DNA of 51,358 nt from CADCWK01 sp964244115 (GTDB taxonomy: Bacteria > Chloroflexota > Chloroflexia > Thermomicrobiales > UBA6265), in the NCBI GenBank assembly GCA_964244115.1, contig CAXTHM010000022.1, forward strand, positions 1 through 51,358. Reading direction: 5' to 3'. The notes beneath the pieces are model-generated. The model was not told the DNA's origin. It ran no database searches and saw nothing but the letters and a program-made list of their open reading frames with translations. Positions 18,459 to 27,068 of the stretch are shown here, piece by piece (position 1 is the first letter of the stretch; each line of letters begins with the position of its first letter). Made by a program: the position numbers and the translations under genes.

Positions 18459-21302
18459 CTAGCCACCGGCGGGCGACATCTCCATGTCATTCTCACCGGC
18501 GTCCCGCGTCTGGCCAGACGACGCGCCGGCGTGGCCGCCTTCGCCGACGCCGGTCGTGTTGCCCAGCCAGATCGCACCACCGCCGATGACGAGCGCCAGC
18601 AGGCCGATCGCGACGAGGTAGCCGCCGTCGGCCAGCCGGGCCCGGAGCGGTGGGTGCAGGATCTCGTGCGCCGAGGACGGCCGCCGGAAGCCGCGCATCC
18701 GGAGAGCGTTGGTGACGACGCTGACGCTCGACATCGCCATCGCGGCGGCGGCGATGATCGGCGTCAGCAGGATGCCGAAGGCCGGGTAGAGCGCCCCCAT
18801 CGCCAGCGGGATCAGCGCGACGTTATAGGCGAAGGCCCAGAACAGCCCCTGCCGGATCGTCGCGACCGTTCGTCGGGACAGGGCGATCGCGGTGATGACG
18901 CCGCGCAGGTCGCCGCCGATCAGCGTGATGTCGGACGCCGCCATCGCGACGTCGGTGCCGGTCCCGATCGCGATCCCGAGCTCGGCCTGGGCGAGGGCCG
19001 GGGCGTCGTTGATGCCGTCGCCGACCATTGCCACGACCCGGCCCTGCCCTTGGAGCTCGACGATCTTGGCCGCCTTCTGGTCGGGCAGGACCTCGGCCAG
19101 GATGTTGTCGATCCCGGCCTGCCGGGCAATCGTCTCCGCGGTCGCCCGGTTGTCGCCGGTCAGCATCCAGACCTGGAGCCCCAGCGCCCGGAGCTGGGCG
19201 ACCGCCTCGGTCGACTCCGGCCGGATCGTGTCGGCGACGGCGATGATGCCGGCGTGGGAGCCGTCGACCGCGACGTGCATCGGCGTCGCGCCGGTCTCGG
19301 CCAGCGCCCGGGCCTGGTCGTCCAGGTGACCGACGTCGATCCCGAGGTCGGTCAGGAGCCGCCGGTTGCCAACCGCCACCCTATGCCCGTCGACCGTCGC
19401 CCGGACGCCCTGCCCTGTGACGGATATGAAGTCGGACGCTGTCGAGAGGGCGAGTTGCCGATCCCGGGCGGCGGCGATGATCGCCTCCCCGAGCGGGTGC
19501 TCGGAGCCGACCTCGACCGCGGCCGCGAGCCGGAGCAGGTCGTCGGACGAATAGCCGGCGCCCGGCTCGATGCCTGTCACGGTCGGCCGGCCGAGGGTCA
19601 AGGTGCCGGTCTTGTCCAGCACGATCGTGTCGACCCGGCGGGCCTGCTCCAGCGCCTCGCCACCGCGAATCAGAACGCCGTTCTCCGCCGCCTTGCCGGT
19701 CCCCACCATGATCGCGGTCGGCGCCGCGAGGCCGAGAGCGCACGGGCAGGCGATCACGAGGACGGCGATGGCGGTCGTGACGGCGATCGTCGTGGACGGG
19801 TCCGGGCCGAACAGGAACCAGCCGAGGAACGTCAGGGCGGCAATGGCGAGCACGGCCGGGACGAAATACCCCGAGACCGTGTCGGCGAGCCGCTGCATCG
19901 GCGCCTTGCTGCCCTGCGCCTCCTCGACCAGCCGGACGATCTGGGCCAGCGTCGTGTCGGCGCCGACCCGGGTCGCCTGGAAGACGAAGCCCCCGGCGGT
20001 GTTGATCGTCGCACCGATGACGGCGTCGCCCGGCCCCTTCTCGACCGGCAGACTCTCGCCGGTCAACATGCTCTCATCGAGCGTCGAGCGCCCCTCGATG
20101 ATCGTGCCGTCGACCGGGACCTTCTCGCCGGGCCGGACCCGGACCCGATCTCCAGCGACGACCTGATCGAGCGGGACGTCGATCTCCTGGCCGGCCCGGA
20201 TGACGCGGGCGGTCCGGGCTTGGAGGCCCATCAGCGCCCGGATCGCCTCGCCGGTGGTCCGCCTGGCGCGGGCCTCCAGCCACCGCCCCATCAGGATCAG
20301 GGCGATCACGATCACGGCCGACTCGTAGTAGAGATCGTAGGGCAGCGACCAGTCGGCGGCGGCGTTGGGCCAGAGCGTCACGAAGGCGCTGTAGCCGTAG
20401 GCGACGCTCGTCCCGACGGCGACGAGGGTGTTCATGTTGGCGGCGCCATGCTTCAGCGCCGCCCACGTCGCCCGGTAGAAGATCCCGCCGGCCCAGAACT
20501 GGACGACCGAGCCGGCGATGAGCAGCATCGGCGCCAGCGTCACCATCCCGATCGGCAGCGGCAGGTACATCAGCCCCATCATTACGAGCCCGATCACCAG
20601 ACTGACGAGAGACTTGCGCTTAAGGTCCGCGATCTCGGCGTCCCGCCGCAGCGACCGCTCATCTGGCGCGGATGTGTCCGGTGCCGAAACAATCGTTTCA
20701 CTCGTATCGGCGATCGGTGCCGCGACGGTGGGTTGTGGTTGGGCCCCAACGCGGTAACCGGCCTTCTCGACCGCCTGGCGCAGGGCATCCGGCCCGACGA
20801 TCTCCGGTCGGAACGAGACCGTCGCCCGCTCGGTGGCGAGGTTGACGCTGGCCCGCTCGACACCCTCGACCTTCGCCAGCGACCGCTCGACCCGCCGGAC
20901 GCACGACGCGCACGTCATCCCTTCGATAGCAAGGGAGACTTCCTGGGCAGCACCGGCGGCAGGGTTTGGCACGGGCTGTGGGACGGCGCTGTGAACCGGA
21001 GCGGGGGCCGGCGTTGCCGCGACACCGGACGGCATGACGACGCGGCCGACCTTGTAGCCAGCCTTCTCGACAGCCGCCGTGAGATCGTCACGCGAGGCGG
21101 TCGTCTCATCGAAGAAGACCGTCGCCCGCTCGGTCGCGAGGTTGACCGCGACCGCATCGACGCCCGGAACCCTGGCGATGGCACGCTCGACCCGACGGAC
21201 GCAGGAGGCGCAGGTCATGCCTTCGACACCGATCTGCGCTTCGGCCAGCTGGCTGTCCGTCACGTCGGCGTTCGGTCTGGAAACGGGCGGTGCGGACATC
21301 AT
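18459..21302 (-). CDS. copA: Copper-translocating P1B-type ATPase
   Basis: 947-aa Cu+ exporter of the inner membrane. Two N-terminal heavy-metal-associated domains each carry GMTCASC, joined by a Pro/Ala linker. The P-type core has TGES in the actuator domain, the membrane metal site CPC in ACPCALG, phosphorylation motif DKTGTLTLG, SEHPLG with the class HP pair, and GDGINDAPAL. An extra C-terminal hydrophobic helix and a His/Met-containing tail follow, which the usual CopA lacks. Start: ATG at 21302, with AGGAGG 6 bases upstream; an ATG at 21332 is possible but lies in the promoter. Regulation by a CsoR box at 21333-21351 is strongly suggested. Confidence 0.96.
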   Translation of the reverse strand: MMSAPPVSRPNADVTDSQLAEAQIGVEGMTCASCVRRVERAIARVPGVDAVAVNLATERATVFFDETTASRDDLTAAVEKAGYKVGRVVMPSGVAATPAPAPVHSAVPQPVPNPAAGAAQEVSLAIEGMTCASCVRRVERSLAKVEGVERASVNLATERATVSFRPEIVGPDALRQAVEKAGYRVGAQPQPTVAAPIADTSETIVSAPDTSAPDERSLRRDAEIADLKRKSLVSLVIGLVMMGLMYLPLPIGMVTLAPMLLIAGSVVQFWAGGIFYRATWAALKHGAANMNTLVAVGTSVAYGYSAFVTLWPNAAADWSLPYDLYYESAVIVIALILMGRWLEARARRTTGEAIRALMGLQARTARVIRAGQEIDVPLDQVVAGDRVRVRPGEKVPVDGTIIEGRSTLDESMLTGESLPVEKGPGDAVIGATINTAGGFVFQATRVGADTTLAQIVRLVEEAQGSKAPMQRLADTVSGYFVPAVLAIAALTFLGWFLFGPDPSTTIAVTTAIAVLVIACPCALGLAAPTAIMVGTGKAAENGVLIRGGEALEQARRVDTIVLDKTGTLTLGRPTVTGIEPGAGYSSDDLLRLAAAVEVGSEHPLGEAIIAAARDRQLALSTASDFISVTGQGVRATVDGHRVAVGNRRLLTDLGIDVGHLDDQARALAETGATPMHVAVDGSHAGIIAVADTIRPESTEAVAQLRALGLQVWMLTGDNRATAETIARQAGIDNILAEVLPDQKAAKIVELQGQGRVVAMVGDGINDAPALAQAELGIAIGTGTDVAMAASDITLIGGDLRGVITAIALSRRTVATIRQGLFWAFAYNVALIPLAMGALYPAFGILLTPIIAAAAMAMSSVSVVTNALRMRGFRRPSSAHEILHPPLRARLADGGYLVAIGLLALVIGGGAIWLGNTTGVGEGGHAGASSGQTRDAGENDMEMSPAGG

Positions 21303-21330
21303 GGAGATCCTCCTGCTACGTAAGGCTCCC

Positions 21331-21352
21331 ATTATACCCTATGGGGGTATAG
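21331..21352 (-). promoter_or_regulatory. CsoR-type copper operator overlapping copA promoter
   Basis: TATACCC, TATGG, GGGTATA form a palindrome at 21333-21351. TACCCTATGGGGGTA matches the CsoR box known from copZA of Bacillus subtilis. On the minus strand a perfect -10 TATAAT (21336-21331) follows directly, so the operator fills the spacer of the promoter. The 5' leader would be about 23 bases. The repressor gene itself is not in the window. Confidence 0.85.
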
Positions 21353-21399
21353 AAAACACTCCGCGCTGGCTCTGTCCACTCGGGTGGTGGTGCCGTCTC

Positions 21400-21925
21400 G
21401 TAGCGGCGACGCTCGCGAGCCAGGCCGCGGCTGCCATCGCCATAGGGCGACACGGGTGTTGGCAATCGGCGTGATCGATGCCGAGGCTTGCGGCAGCGGA
21501 GAAGACCCCTCCCCAACCCCTCCCCGGCTCGGTTCGTCGTACCTCCTCACCGCCCGGAGAGGGGCTTCCGCATGTCGCGCAGGCGCTCCTGCCAATTGAG
21601 ACGAGGGCCGTCCATCGGTGGGAGCGACGCTTGTGGTCGTCCATGCGTCGGGACACGATTGCCCCCTGCATCATGGGCTGGTCTAGCGGACGAGCGTGAT
21701 GCCCACCCAATCCATGGATGGAGGACTCGCAACTGTCGGAGCGCTTGCGCGACCAGCATGAAGCCCCTCTCCGGGCGTGAGCGCCGCAGCGCGAAACGAG
21801 CCGGGGAGGGGTTGGAGTGGGGACTGCTCGCCACCAGCCGTCTCGCCATGTCCACGCCCGCCGCGGCGATCATCGCCCCTGTGGGGCGATGATCGCCGCG
21901 GTGGCCGGACTCGCAAGCGTCGCCA
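21400..21925. repeat. Nested inverted composite of families A and B (A2, B2, B3, A3)
   Basis: Outer arms are family A copies in opposite orientation: A2 at 21400-21453 and A3 at 21871-21925. Inner arms are family B copies in opposite orientation: B2 at 21492-21605 and B3 at 21738-21835. A unique spacer of about 130 bases lies at the centre. A 34-base core of B3 (21764-21797) is identical to 37989-38022. Several open frames cross this region on both strands but all derive from the repeats, and I call none. The region fills the gap between the divergent copA and nuoA. Confidence 0.8.
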
Positions 21926-21990
21926 CGACGAGACTGTGCCGCCGCTCGCAAGATCACGCCGCACCAAATCGCATTTCGGACGGGTGTGCG

Positions 21991-22020
21991 AACCGTTCGT
22001 GATAAGATACACAAACGGTT
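21991..22020 (+). promoter_or_regulatory. Dyad at the putative nuoABCD promoter
   Basis: AACCGTT and AACGGTT are perfect 7-base arms separated by 16 bases. Between them lies TAAGAT, a possible -10 element, about 90 bases before nuoA. No good -35 is visible. It may be an operator of the nuo operon or a leader stem. Confidence 0.4.
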
Positions 22021-22096
22021 TTCGTGCTCCGGCGGGGCACCCAGTGCCCGCCGGCCGCGGGTCGGCTACCCGCAGGACAGAGAGGTTCCGCCCCGC

Positions 22097-22468
22097 GTGA
22101 ACACCCAGATCTACGGCTCCGATTGGGTCGTCATCGGCATCCTGCTCCTCGCCGCCATCGGGCTGGGCCTGACGCTGCTCACCCTGAATCAGATCGTCGC
22201 GCCGAGCAAACCCTCCGTCGCCAAGGCCGCCCCCTACGAGAGCGGCGTGCCCCAGGTCGAGGCGACCAAACCGCGCTTCACCCCGCGCTTCTACGTCGTC
22301 GCGATGCTGTTCGTCGTCTTCGACATCGAGGCGATCTTCATCTTCCCGTGGGCCGTCGTCTTCGATGGGCTGGGCGTCTACGGCTTCGTCGCGATGCTGG
22401 TCTTCATGTTCCTCCTCTTCGATGGGTTCATCTACGCCTGGAAGAAAGGCGCGCTCGAATGGGCATGA
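22097..22468 (+). CDS. nuoA: NADH-quinone oxidoreductase subunit A
   Basis: 123-aa membrane subunit of respiratory complex I with three helices: WVVIGILLLAAIGLGLTLL, FYVVAMLFVVFDIEAIFIF and GFVAMLVFMFLLFDGFIYAW. The conserved segment YESGVPQ and the acidic FDIEAIF motif of the proton-channel region are intact. GTG at 22097 is chosen because it gives the family length; GAGAGG lies upstream at a somewhat long 12 bases. First gene of nuoABCD; its stop overlaps nuoB. Confidence 0.94.
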   Translation: MNTQIYGSDWVVIGILLLAAIGLGLTLLTLNQIVAPSKPSVAKAAPYESGVPQVEATKPRFTPRFYVVAMLFVVFDIEAIFIFPWAVVFDGLGVYGFVAMLVFMFLLFDGFIYAWKKGALEWA

Positions 22469-23111
22469 TCGACGACCGGTTCAACAAGAACGTCTTCGTC
22501 ACTTCGCTGGACTTCCTCTTCAACTGGGGTCGCCGCAGTTCGCTCTGGTGGCTCCAGTTCGGCCTCGCCTGCTGCGCGATCGAGATGATCGCCGCCTCGA
22601 TGTCCCGCTGGGACCTCGCCGAGCGCTTCGGGATGCTGTACCGGGCCTCGCCCCGGCAGGCCGACCTGATGATCGTCGCCGGGACCGTGACCAAGAAGAT
22701 GGCTCCGGTCGTCCGGACGCTCTACGACCAGATGCCCGAGCCCAAGTGGGTGATCTCGATGGGCTCCTGCGCCAACGTCGGCGGGCCCTACGACACCTAC
22801 GCCGTCGTCCAGGGCGTCGATCGCGTGGAGCGGGCAGCGAGCGGCAGGCGGGCGTCGGCTCCGAACAGCGCCTCGAACTGCTGNNNNNNNNNNACACCTA
22901 CGCCGTCGTCCAGGGCGTCGATCAGGTCGTTCCGGTCGACATCTACGTCCCCGGCTGCCCGCCGACGCCGGAGTCGCTCTACTACGGCATCCTCGAGCTC
23001 CAGAACAAGGTCATCAAGTACGAGACGATGGCCAGGAAGCAGGGGCCGGACGCCGCCGAGAGCCAGCGCCGGGCCGATCGGGTCGACGCGATGGCCGCCC
23101 AGCGCGGCTGA
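22465..23111 (+). CDS. nuoB: NADH-quinone oxidoreductase subunit B (interrupted by an assembly artefact)
   Basis: Peripheral-arm subunit that carries the terminal cluster N2. The Cys ligands are present: the vicinal pair in GLACCAIEM, then MGSCANVGG and PGCPPTPE. The ATG at 22465 overlaps the nuoA stop as ATGA; an ATG at 22459 is also possible. At 22822-22922 the scaffold contains a false insertion: a 62-base tail unlike any NuoB, 10 N, and a second copy of the last 30 bases (22793-22822 equal 22894-22923). Removing 101 bases restores one continuous frame of 181 residues, the family's usual length. I therefore regard the gene as intact in the organism. Confidence 0.92.
22822..22923. other. 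Misassembly in nuoB: chimeric contig tail, 10-N gap and repeated contig end
   Basis: N run at 22884-22893. The 30 bases on the right side (22894-22923) repeat 22793-22822 exactly; these are overlapping contig ends that were not merged. The bases between 22823 and 22883 do not continue NuoB and look like a foreign or chimeric read tail. Confidence 0.9.
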
Positions 23112-23149
23112 CCGTCTCCGGAATGTCCTGATCCGGTGGAGAGTGCCCA

Positions 23150-24007
23150 GTGACCGATAGCGACCGCAACCGCCAGCCCAACGCCCAGACACCCGGCACC
23201 GAGCCGGAGACGCCGCAGCCCAACCGCAAGTACATCGACGATACAACCCCGTCGCCCGCCAACGCCGACCCGGCCGGGACGATCGCCGCCGTCACCAGAC
23301 CGACCCAGACCAACGGCGAACACCTCTCGACGGAGGCCGAGACGGCTGGCGAGATCGTCGACCCGACCAACGGCGACACCCGGCCGGCGGGCGGCTCGTC
23401 CGACTCCTCGATGTCCGTCAACCCGGAGGCCGGCTCCGGCCGGTCCGACTGGTACGACGAGGACGTCGAGCGCCACCCGGCCCTGCGCGTCCTGCGGGAG
23501 CGGCTGCCGGATGCGATCATCGCCGCGGTCCGGTTCCGCAATGAGACGACGCTGCACGTCGAGCCGGCTGCCCTGCGCGACGTCTGCGTCGTGCTCCAGC
23601 GCGACCCGCGGACCTCGCTGACCTTCCTCAGCGACCTGACCGCCGTCGACATGCTCCGCCTGCGGGAGGCGCCGCGCTTCGACGTCGTCGTCCAGCTCTA
23701 CTCGCTCCGCCACCGGACCCGCGTCCGAGTCAAAGCCGGGGTGGATGACGGCGAATTCGTCCCGTCGCTGGTCCCAATCTGGAACGGCGCCAACTGGCTG
23801 GAGCGCGAGGCCTACGACATGTTCGGGATCATCTTCGACGGCCACCCGAACCTGAAGCGCATCCTGCTCGCCGAGGACTGGTCCGAGGGGCACCCGCTCC
23901 GGAAGGACTACCCACTCCGGGGCTGGAGCGAGTACCCGGTCTACAACACCGAACGCACCGTGGCCCGCGTCCGGACCCGCTGGACGGGCCGGACCGGCAC
24001 CGCCTGA
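23150..24007 (+). CDS. nuoC: NADH-quinone oxidoreductase subunit C with long disordered N-terminus
   Basis: 285-aa peripheral subunit of complex I. The NuoC domain occupies about residues 108-265: FLSDLTAVD, the conserved WLEREAYDMFGIIFDGHPNLKRIL signature and the end HPLRKDYPL. Ahead of it are about 105 residues rich in Pro, Thr, Asn, Gly and Asp without hydrophobic segments, clearly longer than usual. Start: GTG at 23150 with GGAGAG 8 bases upstream. The high GC3 of the extension supports that it is translated. It is separate from NuoD, not fused as in some enterics. Confidence 0.95.
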   Translation: MTDSDRNRQPNAQTPGTEPETPQPNRKYIDDTTPSPANADPAGTIAAVTRPTQTNGEHLSTEAETAGEIVDPTNGDTRPAGGSSDSSMSVNPEAGSGRSDWYDEDVERHPALRVLRERLPDAIIAAVRFRNETTLHVEPAALRDVCVVLQRDPRTSLTFLSDLTAVDMLRLREAPRFDVVVQLYSLRHRTRVRVKAGVDDGEFVPSLVPIWNGANWLEREAYDMFGIIFDGHPNLKRILLAEDWSEGHPLRKDYPLRGWSEYPVYNTERTVARVRTRWTGRTGTA

Positions 24008-24063
24008 CGCGCCGACCCATCCCCCGTTCCACCCTCCCGAGCGCGCAGGACCGAGGCAAGACC

Positions 24064-25386
24064 ATGAGCATCACCCGCGACCCGGCCCTCGTGGCCGCCG
24101 ACACCGGACGGGACATCGAGGACGGCGCCTTCGCCGAGTCCTCCTACGACTTCACCGAGGACCCCGCCACCACCGGCACACTCGAGATCGCCGACGAGCG
24201 CGACCTCGGCAGCGGCTCCCGCGAGATGACCCTCAACATGGGTCCGCAGCACCCATCCACGCACGGCGTCCTCCGGATCGTGCTGAAGCTGGACGGCGAG
24301 GTCATCACCGACTGCGACCCGGTGATCGGCTACCTCCACCGCGGCACCGAGAAGCTGGGCGAGAACCACCGCTACGCCCAGGTCCTGCCCTGGACCGACC
24401 GGACGGACTACGTCTCCGCCCCGCAGAACAACCTCGGCTGCATCCTCGCCTTCGAGAAGCTCTGCGGCGTCGAGGCGCCGGAGCGAGCCCAGTACTGGCG
24501 CGTGATCATGGCCGAGCTCAGCCGGCTCGCCTCGCACCTCGTCTGGCTGGGGACGCACGCACTCGACATCGGCGCCCTTTCGATGTCGCTGTACTGCTTC
24601 CGGGAGCGCGAGATCATCCTCGACATCTTCGAGGCCTTCTGCGGCGCCCGCCTGACGACCAACATGATGGAGATGGGCGGCTTCAGCCGGCCGATCCCGA
24701 ACGGTCTCGTCGAGCAGATCCGGGACTTCCTGAAGATCTTCCCGGACCGGCAGATGGAGTACCAGACGCTGCTCCAGGCCAACCCGATCTGGATGGCGCG
24801 GACCAAGGGAAACGGCATCATCACGCCGGAGGCCGCGATCTCGTACTCGCTAACCGGAGCCTGCCTGCGCGGCTCCGGCGTCAACTACGACATCCGCAAG
24901 GCCGAGCCGTACCTCGTCTACGACCAGCTCGACTTCGAGGTCCCGCTCGGGCAGTCCGGCGACACTTACGACCGCTACCTCGTCCGGATGGAGGAGATGC
25001 GCCAGTCGATCCGGCTGATCACGCAGGCCCTCGATCGGGTCGCGACCGACGACCGGCCGCTGATGGCCTACGAGTCGGCCTACGTCATCCCGCCCCACAA
25101 GGGCACGATGACGACGGCCGAGGACATGCAGCGCCACTTCATCTGGGTGATCAAGGGCTTCAGCCCGCCCAAGGGCGAGGTCTACCAGGCGATCGAGCAC
25201 AGCAAGGGCGAGCTGGGCTACTACGTCGTCTCGGACGGTTCGCCGATCCCGTACCGGTTCCGGGTCCGTTCGGCCGATTTCGTCAATCTCTCCTCCCTGC
25301 CGCACATGGCGACCGGCGCGATGCTGGCCGACATCGTGGCGATGATCGGGACGATCGACATCATCCTCGGCTCGGTCGACCGATAG
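24064..25386 (+). CDS. nuoD: NADH-quinone oxidoreductase subunit D
   Basis: 440-aa subunit of complex I that helps form the quinone site with NuoB. The family motif NMGPQHPSTHG begins near residue 58, with the quinone-site His in it, followed by GYLHRGTEK, SRLASHLVWLG and the C-terminal end GSVDR. The first 50 residues are an acidic extension. ATG at 24064 follows the nuoC stop by 56 bases. After nuoD the operon stops: the next gene is an unrelated flavoprotein, so nuoE-N must be elsewhere. Confidence 0.96.
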   Translation: MSITRDPALVAADTGRDIEDGAFAESSYDFTEDPATTGTLEIADERDLGSGSREMTLNMGPQHPSTHGVLRIVLKLDGEVITDCDPVIGYLHRGTEKLGENHRYAQVLPWTDRTDYVSAPQNNLGCILAFEKLCGVEAPERAQYWRVIMAELSRLASHLVWLGTHALDIGALSMSLYCFREREIILDIFEAFCGARLTTNMMEMGGFSRPIPNGLVEQIRDFLKIFPDRQMEYQTLLQANPIWMARTKGNGIITPEAAISYSLTGACLRGSGVNYDIRKAEPYLVYDQLDFEVPLGQSGDTYDRYLVRMEEMRQSIRLITQALDRVATDDRPLMAYESAYVIPPHKGTMTTAEDMQRHFIWVIKGFSPPKGEVYQAIEHSKGELGYYVVSDGSPIPYRFRVRSADFVNLSSLPHMATGAMLADIVAMIGTIDIILGSVDR

Positions 25387-25452
25387 CCCCGTCACGCCCG
25401 GTCCGCGGCTCCGCCCCTGATACCGCCCGATTCCTCCGGAGTTCGCCTACGC

Positions 25453-26769
25453 ATGGATGTGTCGTCCTCGCTGCCAACGGAGATCGCCTGCGTCGTCCTC
25501 GGCGCCGGCCATGTCGGGCTGGCGACCAGCTACGAGCTCACCCAGCGTCGGGTTCCGCACGTCATCCTCGACCGGGGCGGCATCGCCGAGACCTGGCGGA
25601 GCCGGCGCTGGGACGCCTTCATGATGATCATGCCGAACTGGGGGCTGGATCTGCCGGGCTACCCCTTCGAGGGGGATCGCGACGCCTTCAGCACCCGCGA
25701 CGAGGCGGTCGCGCGGTTCGAGGCCTACGCGGCGTCGTTCGGCGCCCCCGTCCAGTCCGGCGTGACCGTCCGGGCGATCGCGCAGGGGCCGGACGACCGC
25801 TGTCCCCTGGTCGTCGAGACCGACCGGGGCACGATCCGCACGCGGGCCGTCGTCGTCGCGACCGGGATCTATCAGGTGCCGCGGTCGCCGTGGTTCGCCG
25901 GGACGATCGCGCCGGAGATCGCCCAGCTCAACCCCGACCAGTACCGCAACCCCGACACCGTTCCGGACGGCGCGACGCTCGTCGTCGGCTCCGGCGCGTC
26001 CGGCACGCAGATCGCCGAGGACCTGCTGCTCGCCGGGCGCGACGTCTTCCTCGCCGTCGGGCGGGCCGGGCGACAGCCACGGCGCTACCGGGGCATCGAC
26101 AGTTCCCGCTGGAACCGTTACCCCGGCATCTCCGGCACCGGTGACCAGACCGCCGGCGAGTCCGGCGGCGGCGCGGCGCGGACCGGCCGGGGCGGCGGCG
26201 ACCACGACACGAACCTGCACCGCTTCGCCCACGACGGGATGCGGCTCGTCGGGCATATCACCGGCGTCGCGCTGTCGTCGAACACCACGCTGACGGTCAG
26301 ACCCGATCTCCACGACAGCTTGCGGTGGATCGACGCCTTCGACGCCGCCTGGCGGGAGCGGGTCGATGCCTACGTCGCGGGGCACCGGGAGACGATCGAG
26401 CGCGAGACGGGCAAGACCGTCACCCCGCCGCACGGCCGCCCGGACGACGCCCTCCGCGATGGCTTCGCCCAGCCGGAGCGGACCGAGCTGGACCTGAGGG
26501 CCGAGGGCATCACCGGCATCGTCTGGGCGACCGGCTACGACTCGGATTATTCGGTGGTTCGATTCCCGGTGATCGGCCCCGACGGCCACCCGACCCATGA
26601 CGGGGGCCTGACCGACGTGCCGGGCCTCTACTTCGCCGGGATGACGTTCCGGGGGGACCGGCCGAAGTCATCATTCATCGGCATCGTCGGCCCGGAGGCA
26701 GCGGCGATCGCGGATCATGTCGCCAGTGCGGTCCACTCAGCGGCCGGGGTCGCCGGTGGCGTCGAGTAG
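25453..26769 (+). CDS. CzcO/FMO-like flavoprotein monooxygenase
   Basis: 438-aa flavin-dependent oxidoreductase of the group often labelled putative K+-transport flavoprotein (CzcO). FAD motif VVLGAGHVGLATSYEL near the N-terminus, second nucleotide motif VVGSGASGTQIAEDL near residue 178, and the ATGYDSDY motif near residue 355. The region after residue 210 has a Gly-rich insert (GESGGGAARTGRGGG) not typical of the family. ATG at 25453 stands 66 bases after nuoD; GGAG occurs just upstream, so it could be a distal operon gene. Substrate unknown. Confidence 0.85.
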   Translation: MDVSSSLPTEIACVVLGAGHVGLATSYELTQRRVPHVILDRGGIAETWRSRRWDAFMMIMPNWGLDLPGYPFEGDRDAFSTRDEAVARFEAYAASFGAPVQSGVTVRAIAQGPDDRCPLVVETDRGTIRTRAVVVATGIYQVPRSPWFAGTIAPEIAQLNPDQYRNPDTVPDGATLVVGSGASGTQIAEDLLLAGRDVFLAVGRAGRQPRRYRGIDSSRWNRYPGISGTGDQTAGESGGGAARTGRGGGDHDTNLHRFAHDGMRLVGHITGVALSSNTTLTVRPDLHDSLRWIDAFDAAWRERVDAYVAGHRETIERETGKTVTPPHGRPDDALRDGFAQPERTELDLRAEGITGIVWATGYDSDYSVVRFPVIGPDGHPTHDGGLTDVPGLYFAGMTFRGDRPKSSFIGIVGPEAAAIADHVASAVHSAAGVAGGVE

Positions 26770-26837
26770 TGCCGGGTAACACCGAATCCGGGCAAACAGT
26801 CGGTAGACCCGTGCCCCCTCGGTGGTGAAGCAGACCT

Positions 26838-26932
26838 CTCCCTCAGCCCCTCTCCGGCTCACCTGCTCGCTCACCCGCTGAAGCGGCTCTCGCTGCGCTG
26901 CGGCTCGCAGGTGCCCAGAGAGGGGAGCAGCA
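26838..26932. repeat. Family B intergenic repeat, copy B4
   Basis: Bases 26847-26894 are the exact reverse complement of 1-48. The element continues into a GC-rich segment ending CAGAGAGGGG. It lies between the flavoprotein stop and a terminator. Confidence 0.85.
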
Positions 26933-26979
26933 CGCACGCGCGGTCACGCACCAAGCTTCAACCCGGATCCCGTAATGAG

Positions 26980-27012
26980 ATAGCCCCCGGCGGTGTCTCC
27001 GCCGGGGGCTAT
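26980..27012. terminator. Strong bidirectional hairpin
   Basis: ATAGCCCCCGGCGG and CCGCCGGGGGCTAT make a perfect 14-bp stem with the loop TGTCT. It lies between convergent genes (flavoprotein on plus, membrane protein on minus). No U-tract follows on either side. Confidence 0.8.
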
Positions 27013-27068
27013 GATCATCCGGTCACGACGGCGACCGTCATCCGTGGCACCGCTTCGACGGGCGAGGC

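Noticed and set aside
18153..21323. Open frame of 1056 codons on the plus strand
   Set aside because: Antisense to copA with low-complexity Arg/Asp/Gly/Gln composition and no motif. CopA on the other strand is unmistakable.
21339..22100. Several short frames on both strands between copA and nuoA
   Set aside because: They translate repeat families A and B (peptides such as NPSPARFALRR and GAMIAA), which reappear at other repeat loci; not genes.
26090..26215. Suspected frameshift in the CzcO-like flavoprotein around the Gly-rich insert
   Set aside because: Other frames give stops or random sequence, and the motif order before and after continues in the same frame; the insert is probably real.
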